64,000 nt of DNA from Peribacillus asahii (GTDB lineage Bacteria > Bacillota > Bacilli > Bacillales > DSM-1321): assembly GCF_004006295.1 (NCBI RefSeq), contig NZ_CP026095.1, forward strand, positions 207,501-271,500, written 5' to 3'. The stretch's first letter is position 1. Every line of letters starts with the position of its first letter. The notes beneath the pieces are model-generated. The model made no database searches and had not been told where the DNA came from. It worked only from the letters and a program-made list of their open reading frames with translations. A program made the position numbers and the translations under genes. Positions 1 to 8,691 of the stretch are shown one piece after another.

Positions 1-75
1 GAACCTATGTATTACAGGGAGCAGAGGAATAACTACAATAATTGAAAACCTATTCGATTATATATTATTAAAAAG

Positions 76-120
76 AGGATGACTGAAAAGGCTGTTTTTA
101 ACGCCCTTTTCAGTCATCCT
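76..120. terminator. Bidirectional intrinsic terminator
   Basis: A perfect 16-bp stem (76-91 with 105-120) has an A-rich run before it and a T-rich run after it, so it can stop transcripts on either strand. It lies just past the stop of the minus-strand lipoprotein gene and probably ends that gene and whatever lies left of the window. Confidence 0.85.
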
Positions 121-121
121 T

Positions 122-556
122 TTAAGAAGTAGCTATTTTATGCTGGAATGTAGTTATTTTGTTTTTTGTTTCTTTAATCAGCTGTTGGATTTTAGAGATA
201 TCTTGTTGTTCTTTTTTTGCTTCGTAAAGGAGTGGGTAGAGACTCTTTTCGATATCTACATAATCTTTCGGGTACTGTTTTTCTACTTGTTTTTCGATAA
301 CGTCCCAATATTCATCAAGATTTTCACCCGAGCTTTGAATGTTCTTTTTATTAATGGTTGATTGTTGTAACTCTTCTAAAGCAGTTAAGACTTTTTCAAT
401 ACCATCATTCAGGTCAGTAGATACGTTTTTATGGGTTTCTACTGCCTCTTCTTGTGAATGTTCTGTGGTTCGATTTTCACTTTCATTTGAACTACAACCT
501 GCTACCATCATCATGATAATGGTTGACGCACTTAAAAAATAACGAAACGTCCTCAT
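122..556 (-). CDS. Small secreted lipoprotein of unknown function
   Basis: The product has 144 residues. The N-terminus is a lipoprotein signal: basic MRTFR, a hydrophobic stretch and the lipobox VAGC with the acceptor cysteine near residue 21, so it should be anchored on the outer face of the membrane. The mature part is highly charged (E/K/Q rich) and predicted helical, in the manner of YkyA/YkwD-type small Bacillus lipoproteins, but I do not recognise a family. AGGAGG lies 6 to 7 bases before the ATG. It is transcribed alone and ends in the strong hairpin at 76-120. Confidence 0.7.
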   Translation of the reverse strand: MRTFRYFLSASTIIMMMVAGCSSNESENRTTEHSQEEAVETHKNVSTDLNDGIEKVLTALEELQQSTINKKNIQSSGENLDEYWDVIEKQVEKQYPKDYVDIEKSLYPLLYEAKKEQQDISKIQQLIKETKNKITTFQHKIATS

Positions 557-767
557 ATTATTCCTCCTATTTTTTAATACATACCTATTTTATCCATTCC
601 ATTTATAGGTTAACCATATTGATTTAATTCATAACATATCTATAGGCTTTCTCTAGTTTAATCGCAAATTGATATTTAAATATGTTGATTTTTCATGTAA
701 GATAATAGTAAAAGTAAAATAATAGGGAATTTTCGATTGATTTGTTAGAAAGTACGGGGGGGAATAA

Positions 768-1337
768 ATGCGTTTCGAAAAAAGTATTGAAAGGGATTTG
801 GAGAAAAACAGTAATATTTTTGCTGAAGTTTTGACAACATATTTTAAGAAAATGAAAGGCGACGCAAAAAGGCAGGTCAAAATTGATTACATAGATTCGC
901 TTGTTTCTGTTATAGGTGGATTTATTGCTATGATTGCAATCGGTTTCGTTGCCATTTATTTGGGGTATCCAATGGCGCTCGCTCCGCTTGGCGCAAGTTG
1001 TGTACTTGTGTTTTTAATGCATAAAGGTCCACTTTCGCAGCCACGACAGGTGATTGGCGGCCATTTTTTCTCTACTACGGCGGCGCTTACTGTGTGGAGT
1101 ATAATAGGGCACAGTTTATTTACAATAGGACTTGTGGTCGTGATTGTACTCATGATTATGCTCATTACCGATACGTTCCATCCTCCAGCAGCAGCTAGTG
1201 CTCTTGTGGCTGTTAACTTTGAATTAGGTTGGGGTTTTCTGCTTGTGGTTATGATTGGAGCGTTACTATTAGTAGCGGTTTCTACCTTCTATAATAATAT
1301 CTTTCAAAAAAGACAATATCCACAGCACTGGTTATAG
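768..1337 (+). CDS. HPP family integral membrane protein
   Basis: The product has 189 residues. After a charged cytoplasmic N-terminus of about 45 residues come four to five hydrophobic segments. Family signatures are APLGASCVLVF (about residues 72-82), SQPRQVIGGH (about 90-99), and the motif FHPPAAASAL (about 137-146) that gives the HPP family its name. Relatives in cyanobacteria and plants are implicated in nitrite transport; the role in Bacillus is not settled. A G-rich stretch (GGGGGG) precedes the ATG. It appears monocistronic, ending at the hairpin at 1379-1430. Confidence 0.8.
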   Translation: MRFEKSIERDLEKNSNIFAEVLTTYFKKMKGDAKRQVKIDYIDSLVSVIGGFIAMIAIGFVAIYLGYPMALAPLGASCVLVFLMHKGPLSQPRQVIGGHFFSTTAALTVWSIIGHSLFTIGLVVVIVLMIMLITDTFHPPAAASALVAVNFELGWGFLLVVMIGALLLVAVSTFYNNIFQKRQYPQHWL

Positions 1338-1378
1338 AAGAGTGATAGTTTAATAGAAAAGCTATATTAATTCTGTTC

Positions 1379-1430
1379 AATGTTGGCTCGTTTTGTGTGA
1401 AACTTGAATTTCGGTAAATGAGCCAACATT
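1379..1430 (+). terminator. Putative terminator of the HPP gene
   Basis: Eleven perfectly paired bases (1379-1389 with 1420-1430, AATGTTGGCTC and its complement) enclose a 30-base loop and are followed by TATTTTATT. The long loop makes it a weaker call than the other terminators. The rest of the 338-base gap 1338-1675 shows no gene. Confidence 0.55.
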
Positions 1431-1675
1431 ATTTTATTAACACTAATGTTTACCAAAGTCTTTTTCAATATCAGTTATTCCTTACCTTTAGATATGTCCC
1501 CAAGTGTCTCCTTCGATTTACTAACCGTTTCATCTATAGATTTTGACTAAAGTTAAATGCTTTAAATTTCTCTTTTCCCATATTGTATCTTTGATCAATA
1601 CCCAGCATTTTTCGCAATAAATATCAAAAAATAGATTCTATTTATCGGTATGATGGATGTAAGGAGGTTCGGGAT

Positions 1676-2584
1676 ATGAGTTATTTGCCAATCATCCAGA
1701 AAACGATAGAAAAGATTGAAATGAGCTTACATGAAGAGCTGTCTTTAAAAAATATTGCTTCGTTTGCAGGATTTTCTAAATATCATTTTCACCGTATCTT
1801 CCAAAAAGAAGTAGGTGTCACGGTTTCAGAGTATGTTCGATATAGGAGAATTACGAATGCAGCAGCTCTATTAATGTATACCGATGAGAAGATTTTAGAT
1901 ATTGCCTTTACTTATCGTTTTGAATCCCAAGAAGCGTTTACAAGAGCTTTTAAAAAAGTATATCAATTACCGCCGGGGCAATATCGAAGAATTATGTCCA
2001 ACATAACGTTACAAAGGGAGGAAAGAAACATGAGTCAGGAACAAAAAATTAAAGGTTGGTTGTTGAGCGGAAGTCACCCTTTTCATTATGAAATTGGAAT
2101 TGATTATGGAGTAGTACATAAAGGAAAAGGATCTGGGTATTTAAAATCAGTGACTGTTGAATCCCCAAATGAATTTGGAACGTTGATGCAGGAGTTTAAA
2201 GCAGACCAGTATAAAAATAAACGACTGAAGCTATCAGGGTTTATTAAGACAAAAGGTTTGAGCGGGTTCTGTGGACTGTGGATGCGGGTTGATTCAGCGA
2301 TGCAAGATGTGCTGGAGTTCGATAATATGAGTGACCGCCCCATTACAACGGATACAGAGTGGAATCATTATTCAATCGTTTTGGATGTCCCTGAAAACAG
2401 TGCTGTTATTTCCTTCGGCATATTGCTTAATGGACATGGACAGGTGTGGATTGATGAATTGAAATTTGAAGAAGTAGATAAAAGCGTGCCAACGACGAAC
2501 CCGAGTGCAGCGCATGATCTTTTAGATGAACCAACTAATTTATCTTTTGAGGAAAGCCTAAACGAATCATCCAACAATGAATAG
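1676..2584 (+). CDS. AraC family transcriptional regulator with C-terminal ligand-binding-like domain
   Basis: The product has 302 residues. Residues 1-105 form a two-helix-turn-helix AraC DNA-binding domain at the N-terminus (SLKNIASFAGFSKYHFHRIF, then the second HTH ending PPGQYRR). The family more often has this domain at the C-terminus. Residues about 120-270 are a beta-rich, carbohydrate-binding-like domain of the kind fused to N-terminal AraC domains in Bacillus. The last 30 residues are low complexity. AAGGAGG is 8 bases before the ATG. No target gene is obvious next to it; it is followed by the convergent chemoreceptor gene. Confidence 0.8.
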   Translation: MSYLPIIQKTIEKIEMSLHEELSLKNIASFAGFSKYHFHRIFQKEVGVTVSEYVRYRRITNAAALLMYTDEKILDIAFTYRFESQEAFTRAFKKVYQLPPGQYRRIMSNITLQREERNMSQEQKIKGWLLSGSHPFHYEIGIDYGVVHKGKGSGYLKSVTVESPNEFGTLMQEFKADQYKNKRLKLSGFIKTKGLSGFCGLWMRVDSAMQDVLEFDNMSDRPITTDTEWNHYSIVLDVPENSAVISFGILLNGHGQVWIDELKFEEVDKSVPTTNPSAAHDLLDEPTNLSFEESLNESSNNE

Positions 2585-2606
2585 CATCCTATCATATAGT
2601 CTTAGT

Positions 2607-2639
2607 AAAAGAAGCTGCCTATAAAGGACAGCTTCTTTT
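2607..2639. terminator. Bidirectional terminator between convergent genes
   Basis: An 11-bp perfect stem (2607-2617 AAAAGAAGCTG with 2629-2639) with an 11-base loop has an A run on one side and a T run on the other. It serves both the AraC gene and the minus-strand chemoreceptor gene. Confidence 0.85.
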
Positions 2640-2641
2640 GT

Positions 2642-4327
2642 TTAGATTTTAAATTGTCGTACAATACCGTTTAATTCTTCTGACATGTTGGCTAATGATG
2701 CCGCAGAGGAGGAGACTTCATCCATCGATGCTAATTGTTCTTCAGAGGCTGCAGCAATTTCTGTTGTGCTTCCAGCGGTTCCCTTGACAATTTTGGCAAC
2801 TTTTGCAGTAGAAGCGCTCACTTGCTCAACGCTAGCTGACATCTCTTCTGATATTGCGGACACTTCCTGAAGTTCAGAGCTTACATGTTCAATCGATTTT
2901 AAAATAGAAGTGAATGCACTGCCCGTTTCTTCCACTAATTGCATGCCATCTGCCACTTCCAAGCTGTTTTTGTTCATCATATTAACAGCTTGTGTTGTAT
3001 CGGCTTGGATTGCTTGAATGATATCAGCAATTTGTTTGGCCGATGCACTGGATTGTTCCGCTAATTTTTTGACTTCGTCGGCCACAACGGCAAAGCCGCG
3101 ACCGTGTTCTCCAGCGCGAGCAGACTCAATTGCTGCGTTAAGAGCAAGAAGATTCGTTTGGTCGGCAATATCGGTAATCACACCAATAATCTCACCAATT
3201 TGACTAGAGCGTTGGTTTAGTTCTTTCATGATGCTGTTTGTTTCGTTTGTCGAGGAATGAATCGACTCCATTTGCTTAATAACTCTTAGTAAGGAATCAT
3301 TTCCACGCTGTGCTTGTTGAGATGTGTCTAAAGCAGATTCCGCCACGGTCGATGTCGTGTTCGCTACACGTTGAACACCAATTGACATTTCGTTTACGGT
3401 ATTCGCTGCATCCATTGCATTAATGGTTAAAGCTTCTGAACTTTTAGCAACTCCTTCAATAGAAGAAGTGACTTGGTTCGTTGCGGAGCTTGTTTGTTCA
3501 GCACTTGCGGTTAATTCTTCGGCAGAAGCTGCGACCTGTTCGGAAGTAAGACTCACTTGTTGGATGACGTTTCGTAAATTTTCAGCCATTTGATTAAAAT
3601 CATTTGCTAACTGCCCAATCTCATCTTTATTCTGCACTTTTATTTCTTCTACGACTAGATTTCCACTTGCAATTTGTTCGGTTGTTTTAGAAAGTAATTG
3701 CACAGGCTTTGAGATATGTTGACTAATCCATAAAGCAATGACTACACCAGCTATGATTGCTAATATACTAATGATGAGAACGAGAGCAATAGTATCCTCC
3801 GTTTCATTTGATAATTGTTGACTTGTATCGAGTAGATTATTTTGTTGATATGTTAATAGTTCATTAGTATCTTTATTCAAATCAGCAACGATAGGTGTAG
3901 TCTTGGTTCTTGTTAATTCAATGTATTCTTTTTCTTTATTTTGATTTTTAAAAATAATTAATTGGTCTACTAACTCTTGGTATTGTGCTTCGTATTCGAT
4001 AATCTGATTTACTAATGTTGTACCTTTGGAGTCTAAATTAAGTTTTAATAGTTCATTGCTTGCCTTTTTGAAGTTTTCTTTAGCAGTTATATTGTGGTCT
4101 ATTTGTGTTTTTGCTCCGCTTACTAAGAATCCACGTATAGCTATCTGTTCTTCATAAATGGAATCTACCATATCGGAAGTCAAGCTGATTTTCTCTAAGC
4201 GAATTTCAATGGCTTCCGAGTAACTGTCATTAATGGCTTTCAATTGATAAAAACTAATGCTTGATATGGCGGCTAATAGAATAAGAATGATTGAAAAACT
4301 AAGCAATAATTTTTTTCGAATATTCAT
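2642..4327 (-). CDS. Methyl-accepting chemotaxis protein (transmembrane chemoreceptor)
   Basis: The product has about 561 residues. In order: a first membrane helix ([17 protein letters not shown]), an extracytoplasmic four-helix-bundle sensor of about 150 residues, a second membrane helix ([21 protein letters not shown]), a HAMP domain, and a long coiled-coil signalling domain. The signalling tip is visible as [20 protein letters not shown]. Ligand unknown. The start is uncertain: an ATG 15 bases upstream directly abuts the AAGGAG sequence, leaving no spacing, so I took the MNIRKK start, although its spacing (15) is long. Confidence 0.9.
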   Translation of the reverse strand: MNIRKKLLLSFSIILILLAAISSISFYQLKAINDSYSEAIEIRLEKISLTSDMVDSIYEEQIAIRGFLVSGAKTQIDHNITAKENFKKASNELLKLNLDSKGTTLVNQIIEYEAQYQELVDQLIIFKNQNKEKEYIELTRTKTTPIVADLNKDTNELLTYQQNNLLDTSQQLSNETEDTIALVLIISILAIIAGVVIALWISQHISKPVQLLSKTTEQIASGNLVVEEIKVQNKDEIGQLANDFNQMAENLRNVIQQVSLTSEQVAASAEELTASAEQTSSATNQVTSSIEGVAKSSEALTINAMDAANTVNEMSIGVQRVANTTSTVAESALDTSQQAQRGNDSLLRVIKQMESIHSSTNETNSIMKELNQRSSQIGEIIGVITDIADQTNLLALNAAIESARAGEHGRGFAVVADEVKKLAEQSSASAKQIADIIQAIQADTTQAVNMMNKNSLEVADGMQLVEETGSAFTSILKSIEHVSSELQEVSAISEEMSASVEQVSASTAKVAKIVKGTAGSTTEIAAASEEQLASMDEVSSSAASLANMSEELNGIVRQFKI

Positions 4328-4511
4328 GATATCAATCAACATCTCCTTATGTATTTTTTACTAGGTTTAATTAAATGAAATATAGGTGTTTTGTAACGAT
4401 TGTTTCATAGTTTAAGTAATAAGAACTATTTTTTTATACTATAATTGATTCTAAATTAGTGCAAGGTAAAAATTTGCAATCAAAGTGTTAAGTATCCGTT
4501 CGGTAGGGGGG

Positions 4512-4655
4512 ATGTTATTAAGGGAATCAATTTCTACAGTTATCTTGATGTTAGGGGGCGGGGCAACATCCATAACGAATGTTACAGGTGAGGGTGCTTT
4601 GACGATTTTAGTTAATAAAATGAGCTTAAGAGAATACAAAACGCATTCTAATTGA
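4512..4655 (+). CDS. Possible small ORF of unknown function
   Basis: A 47-codon reading frame (MLLRESISTVILMLGGGATS...) ends inside the upstream arm of a near-perfect terminator with a run of seven T on this strand. GGGGGG directly precedes the ATG; an in-frame GTG at 4485 is the alternative start. It is mildly hydrophobic and matches no family I know. The terminator on its own strand is the main support. The opposite-strand ORF here is proline-rich and less protein-like. It could equally be a gene remnant. Confidence 0.25.
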   Translation: MLLRESISTVILMLGGGATSITNVTGEGALTILVNKMSLREYKTHSN

Positions 4656-4677
4656 AAGGATAATTAGAATGCGTTTT
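4638..4677. terminator. Bidirectional terminator
   Basis: A 16-bp perfect stem (4638-4653 with 4662-4677, AAAACGCATTCTAATT) with an 8-base loop has T runs on both strands. It terminates the EamA gene on the minus strand and any transcript of the small ORF on the plus strand. Confidence 0.85.
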
Positions 4678-4697
4678 TTTATTTTCGTAGTGTTTAG

Positions 4698-5669
4698 CTA
4701 TTTCAATCTATATCTTGAATGATTCAAATTAATTGGTTTAATCGTTTTGTTTTGCTGCCTGCGTTGATAAAGATTGTTTTGTGTTAATGCATAAATAACA
4801 AGTGCTGTACCAAATACTTCATATAAACTAATAGGATGACCTTGTAACGTAACGACGACCAGAGTAGTCACTGGTACAAAGTTTATAAATAAGATGCCGC
4901 TAACAGGAGAGAGAATTTTGATTCCTTTATTCCAAGCTAATAAAGCGATTAAACCTGGAAAGAGAATCATAAAAATCATGTCATAACGCACTTGGTAGAT
5001 GACCTCTAGGCTAGGAACATCTACAATATGAAAGGCCGTTGCAACCAAAGTAATCAGGCCTGTCGTAATAGTTCCTAGTAAACAGGTTAAAGTAGAATAT
5101 CGTAAGGTAGACCAGCCTTTAACTGATTCGCCTCCCATAGAATAAATACACCAACCAATGACTGCAATAAGCATGAATAAAATCGGGAATAGATTCGTTG
5201 TTAATATAGAAGCAAACTCAGTACTTCCATTTGTCACGACAATAAAGGCGCCGATGAATGCGCAGGAAATTGTGATAAACTGATAGTTTTCGGGCTTGAT
5301 TTTTTTATATATCCAAATAATTAGAATGGATAACATTGGCATTATCGATTCCATAATAGAGGCGACGACTACACCTGAACGCCCCATCATATGCTGTCCA
5401 AGAAAAATAAGAATGTTGTAGACGGTAAAACCTGCTACACCAAATAATAAGAGTGTGAAAAATTTCCCTTCAAATCGAAACGCTGTTTTTCCTTCCTTCA
5501 TGAATAAAATAATGACTAACAAAAGCGTAACGGAACCATATCGAATTAACGTGAAAAATAAAGGGTCTATGTATGTCAATGCATGATCCGCTACTGGAAA
5601 CATCGCTCCCCAAGATATACTGGCAATTAAACAGAGAATAATGCCTGCTAGTTGTGTGTTATTTTTCAT
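4698..5669 (-). CDS. EamA/DMT family drug or metabolite transporter
   Basis: The product has 323 residues and ten hydrophobic segments arranged as two repeated EamA halves, with the typical opening IILCLIASISWGAMFPVAD and the second-half signature GWCIYSMGGES. DMT proteins of this type usually export amino acids or other metabolites; the substrate cannot be read from the sequence. AAGGAG precedes the ATG. It is divergent from the LysR gene, with a 121-base shared control region, so that regulator probably controls it. Confidence 0.88.
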   Translation of the reverse strand: MKNNTQLAGIILCLIASISWGAMFPVADHALTYIDPLFFTLIRYGSVTLLLVIILFMKEGKTAFRFEGKFFTLLLFGVAGFTVYNILIFLGQHMMGRSGVVVASIMESIMPMLSILIIWIYKKIKPENYQFITISCAFIGAFIVVTNGSTEFASILTTNLFPILFMLIAVIGWCIYSMGGESVKGWSTLRYSTLTCLLGTITTGLITLVATAFHIVDVPSLEVIYQVRYDMIFMILFPGLIALLAWNKGIKILSPVSGILFINFVPVTTLVVVTLQGHPISLYEVFGTALVIYALTQNNLYQRRQQNKTIKPINLNHSRYRLK

Positions 5670-5736
5670 CTTGCAACTCCTTCTAATTAATAATAGCTGT
5701 CTAACACATCTTATTCGAGGTATACTATTATGTAAA

Positions 5737-5760
5737 ATGATTAAAAAAGATTAAAATCAT
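5737..5760. promoter_or_regulatory. Candidate LysR-type operator in the divergent eamA/lysR control region
   Basis: The inverted repeat ATGATT-N12-AATCAT lies between the two divergent starts, about 70 bases from the EamA start and 30 bases from the LysR start. This is where LysR regulators usually bind. The region is AT-rich, so a chance palindrome is possible. Confidence 0.4.
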
Positions 5761-5790
5761 CATTAAAAATGATAGTTGGAAGGTGTGTAT

Positions 5791-6690
5791 ATGGAAATCC
5801 GCGATTTGCAGATCTTTCAAGCTGTAGCTGAGCAGAATAGCATTAGTAAAGCAGCTGCGAATCTTAATTATGTACAGTCAAATGTGACGGCCAGAATTCA
5901 AATGTTAGAAAAAGAATTAGGAACAAAATTATTTCATCGCCATAAAAAAGGGATGGTTTTAACAGCAGAAGGGAAAAGACTATTAACACATTCCCAGAAA
6001 GTTTTAACAGAGTGGGCAGAAATAAAGAATTTATTTCTAGATTCAGAGAATCCTAGTGGAACTCTTACAATCGGTACTGTAGAAATCGTTAGTCAGCTTC
6101 CATATATTTTATCTAGTTATTTTACGAAGTTTCCGAATGTCGATTTATCATTAAAAGCAGGTGTTACAGAGGAGCTTTTGACAGAAGTTCTTCATTATCA
6201 ATTAGAGGGAGCTTTTATTACGGGACCTATCCAACATCATTTAGTGGAGCAGTATCCAGTATTTGAAGAAGAGTTGACTTTGGTTACGAATAGTCCTCAA
6301 TTTGAGAAAACTCAGCTGGTTAATCAAACTTTATTAGTATTAAACAAAGGTTGTGGATATCGGCTAAAATTAGAAAATTGGTTGAAAGCAGAAGGGGTTT
6401 CCCCAAGGAGAGTTATAGAATTTAGTACGCTGGATATGATTATTAAAAGCGTTACATTAGGTTTAGGTATTACGGCTGTTCCGAAGTCATACATTGAACA
6501 GCTCTCAGATTATAAGAATTTATATTGTCATCAGATTCCGGAAGAATTTCAAACGATTGTTACTTTGTTTATCCGAAAAAAAGACACGTATATGACGAAC
6601 TCGGTCAAACAATTATTAAATATTATTCTAGAAAAAAAGGAATTGCTAGTGAGCGGGAATAATAGAGTTAATAATGAATCGATAGGATGA
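5791..6690 (+). CDS. LysR family transcriptional regulator
   Basis: The product has 299 residues. The N-terminal winged HTH is clear (MEIRDLQIFQAVAEQNSISKA, then SNVTARIQMLEKELGTKLF), followed by a periplasmic-binding-protein-like effector domain from about residue 90. I chose the ATG at 5791 because GGAAGG lies 7 bases upstream; the longer TTG start at 5776 would overlap it. The divergent EamA exporter is the likely target, in the common LysR arrangement. Confidence 0.88.
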   Translation: MEIRDLQIFQAVAEQNSISKAAANLNYVQSNVTARIQMLEKELGTKLFHRHKKGMVLTAEGKRLLTHSQKVLTEWAEIKNLFLDSENPSGTLTIGTVEIVSQLPYILSSYFTKFPNVDLSLKAGVTEELLTEVLHYQLEGAFITGPIQHHLVEQYPVFEEELTLVTNSPQFEKTQLVNQTLLVLNKGCGYRLKLENWLKAEGVSPRRVIEFSTLDMIIKSVTLGLGITAVPKSYIEQLSDYKNLYCHQIPEEFQTIVTLFIRKKDTYMTNSVKQLLNIILEKKELLVSGNNRVNNESIG

Positions 6691-6729
6691 TGAGGTGAAT
6701 GTGGACCGATTCTTCATTTTTAAAAAAGA

Positions 6730-6762
6730 GGATGCCTGATAGTGTATATGTTTCGGGCATCC
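6730..6762 (+). terminator. Terminator after the LysR gene
   Basis: The stem GGATGCCTGA / TTCGGGCATCC (one G-T pair) has an A run before and TTTTC after it. Confidence 0.75.
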
Positions 6763-6909
6763 TTTTCATGTGTCTTTCCTCCGATCTAATAATCTCTCAT
6801 CTTAATTTTATGTAATAAACTCGGCCATTTTTATACATATCAATAGGTTTTACTTATGGATGTATCAGATACAGAGGATTGTTAAAGTGCTAGAATGTGC
6901 TGTTTTTAA

Positions 6910-6962
6910 TGTTAACTTATAAAATATCAGGGTTGACAATAAGTGTTATAAAACAATACAAT
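6910..6962 (+). promoter_or_regulatory. bioY promoter overlapped by a BirA operator
   Basis: A sigma-A promoter TTGACA (6933-6938), an 18-base spacer and TACAAT (6957-6962) precedes bioY. TGTTAAC (6910-6916) and GTTGACA (6932-6938) form an inverted repeat with a 15-base spacer. This matches the Bacillus BirA operator pattern (TTGTTAAC and GTTAACAA arms, 14-15 bases apart), and the right arm overlaps the -35 box. Biotin-dependent repression is the expected effect. Confidence 0.75.
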
Positions 6963-7002
6963 GATAATACTTACAGAAAAGAATCATAGATGGGGGAGCA
7001 TC

Positions 7003-7560
7003 ATGAAAATCAGAGAAATGACTTATGTGGCTTTATTTGCAGCGGTGATGGGTGGACTTGGTCTTGTTCCACCAATTATGTTAGCTTTTACACCAGTTCC
7101 GATTACATTACAAACGTTAGGGGTCCTTCTAGCGGGAGGTATACTAGGGGCTAGACTTGGAGGATTAAGCCAAGTTATTTTCTTATTGATTGTTGCGGCA
7201 GGTATGCCTCTTTTATCAGGTGGCCGCGGTGGTTTAGGTGTTTTTGTAGGGCCAAGCGCGGGATATTTATTTGCCTATCCAATTACGGCTTTTTGTGTAG
7301 GATATATGTTATCTCGTTTTAAAACATTATCTTTGAAACATATTTTGTTAACGAATTTGACAATAGGGATGTTTTTACTTTATTTATTTGGGATACCGGT
7401 TCAAGCATTTATTATGGATCTTCCAATTGTAGATGTAGTGAAGGTCAGTCTTGTTTATCTTCCGGGAGATACGATGAAGGCGATACTTGCTTCTATAATC
7501 GTATATAGATTAAGAAAGCATCCATTCTTTGCTCGACAGTCGAAGAATTTAGCAGCGTAA
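7003..7560 (+). CDS. bioY: Biotin transporter BioY (S component)
   Basis: The product has 185 residues and six hydrophobic segments. BioY hallmarks are FTPVPITLQTLGVLLAGG, GARLGGLSQVIFLL and GMPLLSGGRGGLGVFVGPSAGY, which line the biotin-binding cavity. BioY works alone or with an energy-coupling EcfAT module, which is not in this window. The ATG at 7003 is preferred because GGGGGAG sits just upstream; the longer frame from 6961 starts inside the promoter. It is a close paralogue of the bioY at 8116-8673, and both have BirA-like boxes. Confidence 0.92.
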   Translation: MKIREMTYVALFAAVMGGLGLVPPIMLAFTPVPITLQTLGVLLAGGILGARLGGLSQVIFLLIVAAGMPLLSGGRGGLGVFVGPSAGYLFAYPITAFCVGYMLSRFKTLSLKHILLTNLTIGMFLLYLFGIPVQAFIMDLPIVDVVKVSLVYLPGDTMKAILASIIVYRLRKHPFFARQSKNLAA

Positions 7561-7654
7561 TACAACGATAAATTTATTGAATATTTGAATATTTTTGTTT
7601 TGTTCAATCCTATTTTATGCTACATTAAAAAAATAACATGAAAGGATGAACAAC

Positions 7655-7969
7655 ATGTCTCAGTTAGAAAATGTAACATTAATTAAACAAGCAAATGTAT
7701 ATTTCGATGGGAAAGTAACGAGCCGTACAGCTATCTTGCCTGATGGTACGAAGAAAACATTAGGAATTATGCTGCCGGGTGAATATGAATTTTCCACAGA
7801 TTTAAAGGAAGAAATGGAAATCTTGGCTGGCCATTTAGAATATAAGCTGACAGGAGAAGATTGGCAAACAATCGAAGGAAGCGGTGTATTTTACGTGCCT
7901 GCTCAGGAAAAGTTTCAATTGAAAGTCCATGCGGTTGCGGATTATTGCTGTTCGTATATTAAGGAGTAA
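7655..7969 (+). CDS. ppnP: Pyrimidine/purine nucleoside phosphorylase (PpnP, formerly DUF1255/YaiE)
   Basis: The product has 104 residues folding as a single cupin-like beta barrel, the normal family length. Family motifs are [23 protein letters not shown] and [17 protein letters not shown]. The E. coli homologue splits several nucleosides with phosphate to give ribose-1-phosphate and the free base. I chose the ATG at 7655 (AAAGGA 8 bases upstream) over the ATG at 7646 that overlaps the ribosome site. It sits between two biotin transporter genes with its own terminator, so the position need not reflect function. Confidence 0.88.
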   Translation: MSQLENVTLIKQANVYFDGKVTSRTAILPDGTKKTLGIMLPGEYEFSTDLKEEMEILAGHLEYKLTGEDWQTIEGSGVFYVPAQEKFQLKVHAVADYCCSYIKE

Positions 7970-7978
7970 GATTTCTAG

Positions 7979-8017
7979 AACACCAAAGTTTCAGTTCATC
8001 TGAGGCTTTGGTGTTTT
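7979..8017 (+). terminator. Terminator after ppnP
   Basis: AACACCAAAG and CTTTGGTGTT pair, with an inner TTCAG/CTGA helix, followed by TTTTCTT. It separates ppnP from the second bioY operon. Confidence 0.8.
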
Positions 8018-8024
8018 CTTCTAT

Positions 8025-8089
8025 TGTAAACTGTTATTTTATTATATTGACATATCGAAATGTAAACCTGTACAATGATATTATTTACA
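8025..8089 (+). promoter_or_regulatory. Promoter of the second bioY operon with two candidate BirA boxes
   Basis: TTGACA (8047-8052), an 18-base spacer and TACAAT (8071-8076) repeat exactly the layout of the first bioY promoter. TGTAAAC (8061-8067) and ATTTACA (8083-8089) form an inverted repeat with a 15-base spacer over the -10 region. TGTAAAC (8025-8031) and ATTGACA (8046-8052) form a second, 14-base-spaced pair over the -35 box. Both are weaker versions of the BirA consensus. Confidence 0.6.
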
Positions 8090-8115
8090 ATATATCGTTG
8101 ATGTGGGGGATTATC

Positions 8116-8673
8116 ATGAAGATTAAAGACATAACATATGTGGCTTTATTTGCAGCAGTGATGGGAGTACTAGGGCTTATTCCACCGATTATGTTAACAT
8201 TTACGCCCGTTCCAATTACACTTCAAACATTAGGTGTTATTTTAGCTGGGGGAATATTGGGGGCTAGGCTCGGTGCGTTGAGTCAAATTGTATTTTTATT
8301 AATTGTTGCAGCAGGTATGCCGCTTTTATCTGGTGGTCGCGGTGGTTTAGGTGTTTTTGTAGGACCAAGTGCAGGATATTTATTTTCATATCCGTTTGTT
8401 GCTTTTTGTATTGGTTATATACTATCTCGTGTTCGTACATTATCGTTAAAACATATTTTAGCAACGAATCTTACAGTCGGAATTTTCTTGATTTATTTGT
8501 TCGGGATTCCGGTTCAAGCATTCGTTATGAATCTTGGCATTGTTGATGTAATCAAAATGAGTACGGTCTATTTACCAGGCGATATTCTGAAAGCCTTGTT
8601 GGCCTCGTTTTTAGTTTATAAATTACGGAAAAATCCTGTTTTTAATCGAATGATAGCTAAATCTGCTGCTTGA
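8116..8673 (+). CDS. yhfU: Biotin transporter BioY, second paralogue (YhfU-like)
   Basis: The product has 185 residues and is nearly collinear with the bioY at 7003-7560 (MKIKDITYVALFAAVMGVLGL against MKIREMTYVALFAAVMGGLGL), with the same GMPLLSGGRGGLGVF motif. The ATG at 8116 follows GGGGGA; the longer frame from 8008 runs through the promoter. Its operon partners, an acyl-CoA ligase and a thiolase, reproduce the BirA-regulated yhfU-yhfT-yhfS operon of Bacillus subtilis, so I use that name. Confidence 0.88.
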   Translation: MKIKDITYVALFAAVMGVLGLIPPIMLTFTPVPITLQTLGVILAGGILGARLGALSQIVFLLIVAAGMPLLSGGRGGLGVFVGPSAGYLFSYPFVAFCIGYILSRVRTLSLKHILATNLTVGIFLIYLFGIPVQAFVMNLGIVDVIKMSTVYLPGDILKALLASFLVYKLRKNPVFNRMIAKSAA

Positions 8674-8691
8674 TTTGGGAAGGAGTATAGT

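Noticed and set aside
4451..4639. Minus-strand ORF opposite the small frame at 4512-4655
   Set aside because: No ribosome site, unnatural composition (APPPNIKITVEI), and it lies downstream of the divergent chemoreceptor promoter region.
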